Below are positions 35,806 to 44,189 of a stretch of DNA of 64,000 nucleotides, piece by piece. Where the stretch lies: NCBI GenBank assembly GCA_963735955.1, contig CAVTND010000010.1, positions 395,300 to 459,299 on the forward strand, read 5' to 3'. The translations under genes were made by a program, and so were the position numbers. Origin of the DNA: CAVTND01 sp963735955. Its GTDB lineage: Bacteria; Pseudomonadota; Gammaproteobacteria; Burkholderiales; Burkholderiaceae_F. Below the pieces are notes generated by a model. That model did not search any database. It worked only from the letters and a program-made list of their open reading frames with translations, and was not told where the DNA came from. Position 1 is the first letter of the stretch, and each line of letters opens with the position of its first letter.

Positions 35806-36293
35806 GGCTTGTTCGCCGCCGTTTGCTCGGGCCAGGAGACGACGTCTGCTGCCTCGGCAGTTCCGCCCGGCTGACCGTCGGCGCCCAACGAGTAAAGGTC
35901 GTATTCGCCGTGTTCGCCCGGCGACTTGTACAGGTAGGAACGGCCCCAGGGATCAGGCGGTGCCGGCTTCTTCAGATACGGGCCCTGCCAGCGATCGACA
36001 TTGGCCGGCTTCTCGTACAGGGCCGTGAGTCCGAGTTCACTGGTCGGGTAGGTGCCAACGTCGAGCCGGTACTGGTCAAGTGCCTGTTCCAGCGACGCGA
36101 TCTGCGCCGCCGCTACTTTCGTGTTCGATTTGCTGAGCTGATTGAAATAGCGCGGCCCTACGAGACTGGCCAGCAGCCCGATGATCACGATGACGACCAG
36201 CAATTCGAGAAGGGTAAATCCCCGCGACCGCGGGAACGTACGGTCGGGTTTCTCCCATGACGGCCGCGGCTCCAGCGCTCGTAACGGCCTCAC
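35802..36293 (-). CDS. gspG: major pseudopilin GspG
   Basis: A 163-residue prepilin, first gene of the secretion operon. The leader is unusually long (about 24 residues) before the motif RGFTLLELLVVIVIIGLLASLVGPRYF with Glu5. The mature domain has QYRLDVGTYPTSELGLTALYEKP, GPYLKKPAPPDPWGR and YDLYSLGADGQPGG, which is the calcium-binding C-terminal signature of true GspG. This makes the machine a bona fide type II relative despite its PilMNOP-like parts. Confidence 0.95.
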   Translation of the reverse strand: MRPLRALEPRPSWEKPDRTFPRSRGFTLLELLVVIVIIGLLASLVGPRYFNQLSKSNTKVAAAQIASLEQALDQYRLDVGTYPTSELGLTALYEKPANVDRWQGPYLKKPAPPDPWGRSYLYKSPGEHGEYDLYSLGADGQPGGTAEAADVVSWPEQTAANKP

Positions 36294-36487
36294 GGTTCCT
36301 CCCGGCTAGGCATGGTGGTCAAAACCCTCCTGCGCTCGGGATTCCGGCGTTGCCTACCCGGAGCAATTGCCCGCAGGGGGATCGGCCGCCACTCCGACGC
36401 AGAGCCGCCTTTATTGACTTGCCCGCTTAAGCTTTGATTAAGGCCGCTGCGCTCAAACCCGCAGTAGGGGATAGGCAGTTCCCTACC
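36294..36487 (-). promoter_or_regulatory. promoter region of the secretion operon with inverted repeat
   Basis: This 194-base gap separates the end of a kinase gene from gspG, both on the minus strand. It contains an inverted repeat GTAGGG-N11-CCCTAC (36464-36486) and an AT-richer stretch around 36413-36441, the only obvious place for a promoter of the eleven-gene secretion operon. I could not settle -35 and -10 boxes. Confidence 0.4.
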
Positions 36488-37921
36488 CTACGACGACCGG
36501 GCGTTGCCGACAGCTTCGATGCTCTGAAGGAAGCGCACGACGACCCGCAGGCCGCCCAGGGCTGAATCGGAAAGGTTGATCTGCGCGCCGTGTATCCGGA
36601 CCACGCTTCGTACGATCGAAAGCCCGATGCCGCAGCCTTCCACACCGTCCGTCGCGAGTCGGTAGAAAGGTTCAAAGACGCGCTCGCGCTCCGCAGTTGG
36701 AATGCCGGGACCGGAGTCTTCGACGGCAATGTAGGTCGCGGGGCCGTCCTGCCAGGTTTCGACCCTGACCGTTCCATGGTCCGGGGTATATCGCGCCGCG
36801 TTCTCGACGAGGTTGCGCAGGAGCGACGCAAGGCCGAGCTCGAGCCCGCGAACGATCGCGGGTTCAACCCGCAATTCGAGATTGATCTTCCGTTCCGCGA
36901 GCAGCGGGCGCAGATCGCTCAGCACCTGCGCAACGATTTGGTCGAGGTGGACGTAAACCAGCGAGCCCCATGCAGTCGGCAAGCTTTCGAAGCGCGCCAG
37001 CGTCAGCATCTGATCGATCATCCGCGACGCGCGTTCGACACAAACACCGAGTTGCTGCAGCGCCTCGTGCGTTCCGCCTGCAGAGCGGGCGCGGTCCGCG
37101 ACCTGCGCCTGGACGCGCACCGCGGCCAGCGGCGTGCGCAGCTCGTGCGCCGCGTGCGCCGAGAAGTTCCGCTCTGCCTCCAGCGCTCGCCTGGTACGCG
37201 TGAACAGACAGTTGATTGCGTCCAGCAGGGGTATCAACTCGCGTGGCGGATTGTCGGCAACGATCGGCTCGAGATCTGCGGGCGAGCGATTCACCAGTTG
37301 ATTCGCCGCCTGGTCGAGCGCGCTCGTCGCTCGCCCGAGCAACCAAACCTTGATCATCAGCAACGCCAGGATCGTGATGATGAAGCCGACTGCGAGCTGG
37401 GGACCGACGGTTGCGAGCACGAAGTCCAGCGGATCGGCCCGCTCGATCACCTGGATCTGCAGCGAGTGATCATTGTTCCACAGCGAGTAAACATAGTGCT
37501 CGACCCCGCCGATTTCGACTTCCTGATGGCCGTCAACCGCCAGGGACACAAAGGGCTCGCGTGTCGTATCGGCGCTGATCAGCACCAGCTTGCCGCTCTG
37601 GTCCCGCACCTGATAGCGAAACCGGCGATCAAGGGTGACCTCGGTTTCCACGTGAATGATGTCGCCCGGCCGGTCCGCCTGGATCTCTTCGATTTCATGC
37701 TCGGCGAAGCGCATGAGAACGCGCGCAAAATCCTCGAGGCTGGAAATGTGCAGGTGCTCGTTCTCCGCCAGCGCAGCCATCATGACCACGATGCCGCCGA
37801 CCAGCCAGGCTGCCACCGTCCCCGCCGCGGCGATAAGCATCACCCGTCGACGCAGCGACCATGCGTGCGCAACTCCAGCCCGCTGCTGTTCGCTCAACAC
37901 GAAGAATCGTTCGGCGTTCAT
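36488..37921 (-). CDS. membrane sensor histidine kinase (QseC-like)
   Basis: A 477-residue kinase with two membrane helices (about 28-50 and 172-194) flanking a periplasmic sensor domain. A HAMP region, the HisKA box SAHAAHELRTPLAAVRVQ (H259) and the ATPase motifs NLVENAARYTP, VEDSGPGIP and GCGIGLSIV follow. It belongs to the class that pairs with OmpR-type regulators, none of which is in this window, so it looks orphaned. It is upstream of the secretion operon on the same strand; a functional link is possible but unproven. Confidence 0.92.
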   Translation of the reverse strand: MNAERFFVLSEQQRAGVAHAWSLRRRVMLIAAAGTVAAWLVGGIVVMMAALAENEHLHISSLEDFARVLMRFAEHEIEEIQADRPGDIIHVETEVTLDRRFRYQVRDQSGKLVLISADTTREPFVSLAVDGHQEVEIGGVEHYVYSLWNNDHSLQIQVIERADPLDFVLATVGPQLAVGFIITILALLMIKVWLLGRATSALDQAANQLVNRSPADLEPIVADNPPRELIPLLDAINCLFTRTRRALEAERNFSAHAAHELRTPLAAVRVQAQVADRARSAGGTHEALQQLGVCVERASRMIDQMLTLARFESLPTAWGSLVYVHLDQIVAQVLSDLRPLLAERKINLELRVEPAIVRGLELGLASLLRNLVENAARYTPDHGTVRVETWQDGPATYIAVEDSGPGIPTAERERVFEPFYRLATDGVEGCGIGLSIVRSVVRIHGAQINLSDSALGGLRVVVRFLQSIEAVGNARSS

Positions 37922-38466
37922 GGCTCGTTCGCAGGCTCAGCCCGCGCACATTCCCGCGTTGAGCAACGTGACCCGACCTGAAATCCCGGCGATGGCATAA
38001 CCGTCGCCCAACGACGGCCAATCGTCATGCTCTTCCTGGAACCCGTTTGACGCCTGCAAACTCCCAGCGCAACCTCGACTCCGCTTGGCAAAGGCCACAA
38101 GGAACGGTGTATCGGAAGAACAGCAAGCAACAATCATGCCCCTCGCAGCAAGCGGTTGAATTCCTGAGCTTTTGACTCTGCCACCGTGAGGTCGGCGGCA
38201 AGCAGTGGAAAGAACTCCGACGCTCAAGGCAGCGAACTCGAAAGCGAAAGGCCGGGCGATCGCGCCTTCCCTTCAACCCACCCCCATGTAGAAGGGGCAG
38301 ATTAGTACTAACCCCATCCCAAGGATAGGTAGTCCGAGCGGATATTGCTGATCTTTCTCAAGGATCGGACCCGCGGGCGTTAGGTCATGGCGATTCCAGG
38401 ATCGATGACGACACCTCGGCGTGAGCGCATGTTGTCGCGCGTTCGGCGACGCCGCGCAGCCGCAAC
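37922..38466 (-). other. 545-base intergenic region
   Basis: I find no believable gene. It contains a 10-base palindrome TTAGTACTAA (38302-38311) flanked by GGGG and CCCC, and a GGTAGTCCGA sequence (38328-38337). GTAGTCCGA recurs at 39377-39385 on the other side of the adjacent regulator gene. These may be binding sites for the flanking regulators; nothing else is recognisable. Confidence 0.4.
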
Positions 38467-39105
38467 TCAACGCGGCACGAGGTCGTGCCTTATGGCGTAG
38501 CGAACCAGTTCGGCGACGCCGGCAACCTGGAGCTTCCTGAGCACACTCGCCTTGTGGCTGCTGATAGTCTTTTCGCTGAGCGCGAGTTCGTCGGCGATGT
38601 CCGCGCCGCGCTTTCCTGCCACCAGCAAGCTGAACACTTCGAATTCGCGGTGCGACAGCCGCATGTGGTCGGGCTGACCAGAATCGCTGCCGACAAAGTC
38701 GAACGCCTGCCGCTCCGCGACCGCGGGGCAGATGTATCTCCCTCCGGCCGCGAGGCGCCGGACGGCAGCAACCAGTTCCTTCGCTGTGCTTTCCTTGGTG
38801 ATGTAGCCATCGGCGCCCGCGTGTAGCGCCGGCAGCAGGTAAGGGTCCTGCACGCCGAGGCTCATCAGCAGGGTGCGGACCGCCGGCTGCAGCTCCTTGG
38901 CGTCCTTGATCAGTGAAATACCGCCGCGCTCCGGCAAGGATTGCTCGAGCACAGCAACATCGATCCGACGGGAGTTGAGCACACCAATCACCCCGGTGTC
39001 GTCTTCGGCTTCGGCCGACACCTCAAAGTCGTCGACATCCGCGAGCAGGCGTCCGAGTCCCTGCCGAAACATCGTACGTCGGTCGGCAATCAGCAATCGG
39101 ATCAT
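38467..39105 (-). CDS. NarL-type response regulator with degenerate phospho-acceptor
   Basis: A 212-residue regulator closely related in sequence and length to the one at 55616-56254. In the receiver, the phospho-acceptor Asp is replaced by Glu (E54 in VAVLEQSLPERGG) and the acidic pair is reduced (ADRRTMF instead of ADDHKIF), while the Lys in YITKES remains. The LuxR-type helix-turn-helix (LSHREFEVFSLLVAGKRG, KTISSHKASVLRKL) is intact. It therefore probably works without phosphorylation or as a permanently active form. It is divergent from the large surface-protein operon. Confidence 0.92.
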   Translation of the reverse strand: MIRLLIADRRTMFRQGLGRLLADVDDFEVSAEAEDDTGVIGVLNSRRIDVAVLEQSLPERGGISLIKDAKELQPAVRTLLMSLGVQDPYLLPALHAGADGYITKESTAKELVAAVRRLAAGGRYICPAVAERQAFDFVGSDSGQPDHMRLSHREFEVFSLLVAGKRGADIADELALSEKTISSHKASVLRKLQVAGVAELVRYAIRHDLVPR

Positions 39106-39422
39106 TGTTGCCCCTCCCCCCGGCGCTGCCGATGCGTCTCGCGCATCACGGATGGCGTACGCGTTTTGTCCGCATTCCCTTCGTGCGCCATTTCTTGATG
39201 CGCAGACTAATCACTCAGGCGCGCAGACGCGCCGGCAGAACAAAGCATTGGCTGGGTCGGTATTTACTACTTAGGTCCTGGGTAACTCACCTACCTCGAT
39301 GCACCGAGAGCTGGAGTTTTCGGCACACACACACATCGTGCAGTGCAGTGGCAGTTCGGAAATCTCCGACGAACAGGTAAGTAGTCCGACTTTCGTTTCA
39401 TGGTCCTTCCCCCTACTCGCTC
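39106..39422 (+). other. divergent regulatory region before the copper redox cluster
   Basis: About 320 bases without a gene, between the degenerate regulator (minus) and the start of the plus-strand copper cluster. It holds an inverted repeat GGTA-N7-TACC (39281-39295), a nearby TTTACTACTTAGG and GTAAGTAGTCCGACTT at 39375-39390. GTAAGTAGT also occurs, on the opposite strand, in the 23146-23162 repeat. This is the most likely control region of the cluster. Confidence 0.4.
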
Positions 39423-39639
39423 GCCAGCTATCGCAATTAGCGTTCGCCCGAGATCGACGGGATCGGGGGAGTTCTGCATGGACATGTCTTCAGCGCTGTT
39501 ACGACGAGTGCTCGCGCTCGCCGCCTGCGCAGTCATCCCCGCAGGCTATGCACACGATTCATCCGATCCGCATGCGCACCACCACGCCGCAGCCGCCAAG
39601 ACAATCCGTTCGATCGCGGAGTACGTCGGCGTGCCGGAT
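39423..39639 (+). repeat. direct repeat, copy 1 (5' part of a SCO gene plus leader)
   Basis: About 215 bases strongly similar to 59185-59390. The match includes the leader (GCCAGC..GCAA.TAGCGTT), the ribosome binding site, the start codon and the first 50 or so codons of a SCO1/SenC gene. Similarity ends abruptly after the GAGTACGTCG sequence. Confidence 0.75.
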
Positions 39640-39696
39640 GCCTCGGTCGCGATGATTCCGTCTTGCTTGAACTCGCCCAGCCCCACGGGAGCGTGA
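39478..39696 (+). pseudogene. truncated SCO1/SenC gene (leader and His-rich segment only)
   Basis: A 72-residue frame starting MDMSSALLRRVLALAACAVIPAGYAHD and then a His-rich stretch, PHAHHHAAAAKTIRSIAEYV, nearly identical to the N terminus of the SCO protein at 59232. After that point it diverges to a 20-residue unrelated tail and stops, so the copper-binding CxxxC thioredoxin domain is missing. It ends two bases before the start codon of the large surface protein. It may be a broken duplicate or a small secreted His-rich peptide in its own right; the first reading is favoured. Confidence 0.6.
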
Positions 39697-39698
39697 AT

Positions 39699-42600
39699 AT
39701 GAAAACCCAGATCAGCGCCAGGCCGTTCGACGCCTTCAGATTGTCGGCCGGGCTCTTCATCTTGTTGGCGTTGTGGCTGCTGGTGAGTCTCTCGGCATCG
39801 GCAGCGCCGCTGACGATCAACGTCATCGGGGTTGATGCGAACGGTGTGCAGACGCCGGTCACCGCCAGCTACCGGTGGACGGTGGAAGAAGACGCCACCA
39901 AGGCGTCCATCCCCGGTCAGCCGGCCACTTCCGCCAATCTTTCGTTGAGCATGCACCGAAGCTACATGCCCGTCGTGGCTGCCGGGCGGGTGCCGTTGGA
40001 AACGTCGTTGCCGACACAGGATCCTGACGTCATTCGCGTCTACGCAGCGACGCCAGCCAGCCTCAACCTCGACCCCAACAAACGCTATTACGTTTCCGCG
40101 GCGGCTGTCGGCTACCAGATGGGCGGCGCGCCGGTTGTTTTCAGCGGCAGCGGTGCCACAGCGACAGCAACAGCCACTGTCTATCTCAACCAGTATCCGC
40201 TGCCGACGGCGCAGATTGCCGTCGAGGTCTTCGAGGACAACAGTCCACTCAACGGCGCGCCTAATCCCCCGGTCGAGGCCGGCCTGCCGGGCTTCACGGT
40301 GAAGTTGATCGAAGCGGGCGGCACCTACGGGATGTCGGGCGGCGAGGTCACCCAGGACGGGTTCGGCAATCCGCTGGGCACGACTTACAGTGACTCAAGT
40401 GGAACGGTGGCCCAGCGCGGCAAGGGCATCATCCTCACCGATGCCAACGGGCAGGCCACGATCAGGAACCTGTTCCCGGGCAAGTACACCATCCTCGTCG
40501 TGCCGCCGAACGGCTCCGACTGGCACCAGACCTCGACCATCGAAGGCACGCGCGGAATCGACGCGTGGGTCAAGAACGATGAGCCGGCGTTCTTTCAGGA
40601 ATTCGGCCCCCCCGGCGCCCACGTGTTCGTGGGCTTCACGAGGTCTGGCTGCATCCAGGGAAACAACCCAAATGCGGCGCGCTGCCCGGGTCTCAACGTC
40701 GGTGCCGCGCACACCATCACGGGCCGGGTGATCGACAACCACAACTCCCGCCCGCCGCTCTACACGTTCTACGACGGCGCCCCAATTTCCGAATGCTGGG
40801 TCGGCCTGAACGCCGCGCCCGCAGGCGCGGCGCTGTACACCAAGCGCTGCAACAAGGACAGCACCTTCAGCATCAGCGGTGTGCCTGCCGGTACTTACGA
40901 GTTGGTGATCTGGGACGACCCGCTCGACGTGATCATCGCGACGACGACGATCACTGTTGGCGGCACTGATCTCGCACTCGGTGACTTGCGCGTCAACAGC
41001 TGGTTCGGGCGCTACCAGGGCCGGGTGTTCCAGGACATCGATGGCACCGGCAAGCCGTTTTTTGAAGCGCCGTTCAATCGCCCGTTCATCCTGGTTGATC
41101 CGGTCACCGGGCTGGAAAGCGAATCCACGCAGACCTTCGCAGCGGGCGACCTGAAGCCTTCGTTTGGCGAAGGCATCGCCAACAACATCCGCTTCCGCGA
41201 CGGCAGCATCTATCAGTCGGTGAACACAAAGACCGACGGCACCTTTGCCTTCACAGAGGTCTTCCCGTTCTTCAACTACATGGTCGCCGAGATCGACTAC
41301 GCCCGCTTCAAGGCGAGCGGCGCGACCATCGTGGTGGATGGCGGCGGGCAGATCAACCCGGGGGCCAATGGTCTGTGGAACGCCGCACCGGGCCTGTTCG
41401 GCAGCAACGACCCGGCGCTTGCGTACGACCCCTGGATCCGACTCAACCCACAGCAACAGGCGGACGGCAGCTCCTACCGCACCGAGAACTGCGGCCCGCT
41501 CGGCCTGAACGGCGAGACCGGCCAGTGCGCGATCCTGCTCGAAGCCATGCAGACCTTCCTCGGACAGACCAACCACATCGAGTGGGGCAAGCAGCCGTAC
41601 AAGATCAACGAGAACGGCGGCATCGCCGGCATCGTCCACTACGCGATCACGCGAGCGGAAAACGACCCCCGCTTCGCCGCTGCCGAGGAGTGGGAGCCCG
41701 GCATCGCGCGCGTCCAGGTGAACATGTTCCTGGATTGCGACGCCGACACCTACCCCGACAAACCGCTGAACGATGGCTCTGGCCTATGCGTCGCTGGCGC
41801 TGCTGGCCTGAGTTCTTTGGGCTATTCGTACGTCAAGCCCGACGTCGACAACTATCCGTTCTGCTGGCGCAATCCGGATGGCTTCGCCGACGCCAATCCC
41901 GACCTCTGTCCATTGATTAGTGGCAGTCGTCAGCGCAAGGGCCCGGAGGATGTGGCGCGAAGCGGCGATGTGAACGACCCGCTCAAGCCCTTCAACTTCG
42001 GCGATGTGTTTCGCTGGGGAGCGCCTGCCAGCGACGCGCTCCCCAATCCGGGGCCGGACGATCAGCCCGAAGTCGGGCTCAGCAAGACCGACGCCTGGGA
42101 TGATTCGATCCCCACCGGTTGCCAGAACCCGGGGTCGACCGCCTACACCGTGCCGAGCACCGGCGAAACGCTGGATTGCTTCGACGGCCTGCGCAACTTC
42201 AACCAGGTGGTTCCGGCGGTGTTCGACGGCGGCTACGCCTTCGGTCGCGTCGCCGGCCAAGCCGAATTGCCGATGGTCATCGGCGCCGAAGGCAAGGGCA
42301 CCTACATCGTCGAAGCCGTTGCGCCTCCGGGCTACCTGCACCAGGGCAACGGCGACCTGAACGTCGTCTTCGGCGACGAGCTAAAGGCTTCAACCGCTGC
42401 GCTGCCGTTCCCGTGCGTCGGCATGGAACTGGCTGTCCCGGCGAACCTCACGCTGTTCCCGGACCAACCCAATCCGAATTTCGAAGCCGGTCAGACAACG
42501 TGGCGCAAGTGCGACATGAAAGCTGTGCCGCTGCTCCCGGGCGCCAATCCCCCGCCCGATTTCTGGATGTACACCGAGGCGCCGGTCGCCGGCCACGGCG

Positions 42601-43583
42601 TGGGCTTCATCCTCGATGACACGGCGAGCGAATTCAATCACTTCGCGCCCAACTTCGGCGAGAAGTACGCGCCGCCGCACATGCCGGTTTCGATCCAGGA
42701 CTGGACCGGACGCGAAATCTCGCGCGTGTATTCCGACCAGTACGGCTCCTACAACTTCCTCGTGCCGTCGAGCTTCACGATCAACCCGCCGTTCCCGTCG
42801 GGCGTGATGCCCTCGATGATGGTGGCGTGCATGAACCATCCGGGGCCGATCAAGATCGGCGTCAATCCCGACGGTTCGGACAAGATGGGCATCGACCCGT
42901 ACTTCAACCGCCGCTACACGCAGTTCTGCTACACGCTGCAGTACCTGGCCGGCAAGACGACTTACCTCGACACGCCGGTGCTGCCGATCGCGGCGTTTGC
43001 GTCGGTGGAGAAGAACCCGCTCGACTGCGAGTGCGACAACGGCACGCCGGCGATCTACAGCGCGACCAATGGCAGCAACGGTCCGTGGGTGCAACTCGGA
43101 GGCACAACTGCTCAGAGGCAATTGACGATCGTCTCGATGGGCACTGTGCAGGTGGCGAACCCGGCGTTCGATCCCAGCCTGGTCGCTGGACAACCCGATC
43201 CGCAAAATCCGGCCGTAACGATTCCGCCGACCGATCCTCGCCTTCAAAAGACTATCGCGCGCGACTACGGGTTCGGGCCCAACACAGGTTCCCGCAGCAT
43301 CACGCTGAGCAACAACGCGGCGCTGACCATCGACAGTTGGACCAACGACATGATCGTCGTCACGCTGCCGAGTCTCGGAAGCACCGGCCAGCTCACGATC
43401 ACGCGCAGCAACGGCAAGCAGTCGGTCGTCGGATTGACCGTCCACCGCAGCCTGGCGGCACTGGCGCCACGAAAGGTCAACCCGGGTGGTGCGGACGTCG
43501 CGGGTTGCGGCGTGGGCGCTGTTGCCCCGTGCAAGACGATTCAATTCGCGATCGACCAGACGACGGCTGCGAATGTCTGTTGA
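39699..43583 (+). CDS. very large exported repeat-domain protein, N-terminal part
   Basis: The frame gives 1,294 residues from the ATG at 39699 (GGGA ribosome binding site 8 bases before). A signal peptide/helix covers about residues 13-36. What follows is a chain of beta-sandwich domains of the prealbumin/carboxypeptidase-regulatory kind (for example DANGQATIRNLFPGKYTILVVPP and VPAGTYELVIWDDP), Cys-containing segments and, near residues 1130-1270, an IPT/TIG-like domain. The frame stops in the start of a beta-helix domain (APCKTIQFAIDQ) and clearly continues in another frame after a shift near 43,575. It heads the copper redox operon. I do not recognise a named family; no copper-ligand clusters of the HxH type are visible in it. 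Confidence 0.8.
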   Translation: MKTQISARPFDAFRLSAGLFILLALWLLVSLSASAAPLTINVIGVDANGVQTPVTASYRWTVEEDATKASIPGQPATSANLSLSMHRSYMPVVAAGRVPLETSLPTQDPDVIRVYAATPASLNLDPNKRYYVSAAAVGYQMGGAPVVFSGSGATATATATVYLNQYPLPTAQIAVEVFEDNSPLNGAPNPPVEAGLPGFTVKLIEAGGTYGMSGGEVTQDGFGNPLGTTYSDSSGTVAQRGKGIILTDANGQATIRNLFPGKYTILVVPPNGSDWHQTSTIEGTRGIDAWVKNDEPAFFQEFGPPGAHVFVGFTRSGCIQGNNPNAARCPGLNVGAAHTITGRVIDNHNSRPPLYTFYDGAPISECWVGLNAAPAGAALYTKRCNKDSTFSISGVPAGTYELVIWDDPLDVIIATTTITVGGTDLALGDLRVNSWFGRYQGRVFQDIDGTGKPFFEAPFNRPFILVDPVTGLESESTQTFAAGDLKPSFGEGIANNIRFRDGSIYQSVNTKTDGTFAFTEVFPFFNYMVAEIDYARFKASGATIVVDGGGQINPGANGLWNAAPGLFGSNDPALAYDPWIRLNPQQQADGSSYRTENCGPLGLNGETGQCAILLEAMQTFLGQTNHIEWGKQPYKINENGGIAGIVHYAITRAENDPRFAAAEEWEPGIARVQVNMFLDCDADTYPDKPLNDGSGLCVAGAAGLSSLGYSYVKPDVDNYPFCWRNPDGFADANPDLCPLISGSRQRKGPEDVARSGDVNDPLKPFNFGDVFRWGAPASDALPNPGPDDQPEVGLSKTDAWDDSIPTGCQNPGSTAYTVPSTGETLDCFDGLRNFNQVVPAVFDGGYAFGRVAGQAELPMVIGAEGKGTYIVEAVAPPGYLHQGNGDLNVVFGDELKASTAALPFPCVGMELAVPANLTLFPDQPNPNFEAGQTTWRKCDMKAVPLLPGANPPPDFWMYTEAPVAGHGVGFILDDTASEFNHFAPNFGEKYAPPHMPVSIQDWTGREISRVYSDQYGSYNFLVPSSFTINPPFPSGVMPSMMVACMNHPGPIKIGVNPDGSDKMGIDPYFNRRYTQFCYTLQYLAGKTTYLDTPVLPIAAFASVEKNPLDCECDNGTPAIYSATNGSNGPWVQLGGTTAQRQLTIVSMGTVQVANPAFDPSLVAGQPDPQNPAVTIPPTDPRLQKTIARDYGFGPNTGSRSITLSNNAALTIDSWTNDMIVVTLPSLGSTGQLTITRSNGKQSVVGLTVHRSLAALAPRKVNPGGADVAGCGVGAVAPCKTIQFAIDQTTAANVC

Positions 43584-44185
43584 ACAACCTGATCACCATC
43601 GCACCGGGAACCTACAACGAATACGTGATCATGGACAAGCGCGTCCGGCTGCAGGGCTGGGGTGCCGGGTCCGTCACGATCAATGCCGCCAAGTCCAGCG
43701 CGAGCCGGCTGGCCGCATGGCGTGCTCGAATCAACGCCAGGGCAGGCACTCCACCAGCCCAGCCAGGGTTCGACCTGCTGCCGGGACAAGCGACACCGGA
43801 CCCGTTTGCTGCGGAAGAAGCCCCCGGCATCCTGGTGGTCGGAAGGCAAGGCGTGCTCGGCGGCCTGCTCAACGAATGCCTCGGGGGCAGCCTCGCGACG
43901 CTCAAGATCGACGGCTTGACGATCACCGGCGGCGACTCCGGCGGCGGCATCCTGGCCAGCGGCTACGCCTGCGGACTCGAAGTTTCCAACAATCGAGTCG
44001 TCGCGAATTACGGCACCTACGGCGGGGGCATCCGCATCGGCCACACCACGCTGGTCACCGGCACCGCCTATACCGACGGCGTCAACCGCCAGCCGAACAT
44101 CCACCACAACTGGATATCGCAGAACGGAGCCACCGAAGCGGGCGGCGGCGGCGGCGTCACGCTGGGCACCGGTTCGGACGGCGTA
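43576..44185 (+). CDS. middle segment of the large exported protein (parallel beta-helix), shifted frame
   Basis: This stretch reads through in the second frame relative to the segments on either side. It starts NNLITIAPGTYNEYVIM and contains RVRLQGWGAGSVTINA, LATLKIDGLTITGGDSGGGI and LEVSNNRVVANYGTYGGGIRIG, a typical right-handed beta-helix (PbH1) repeat region. The frame changes near 43,575 and near 44,180 compensate each other, so the intact protein would be about 2,078 residues. It is given separately only because the frame is broken. Confidence 0.72.
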
Positions 44186-44189
44186 CGTC

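Noticed and set aside
40395..41639. A 414-codon minus-strand frame opposite the large surface protein
   Set aside because: The sense frame has consistent beta-domain repeats; the antisense product has no recognisable domain.
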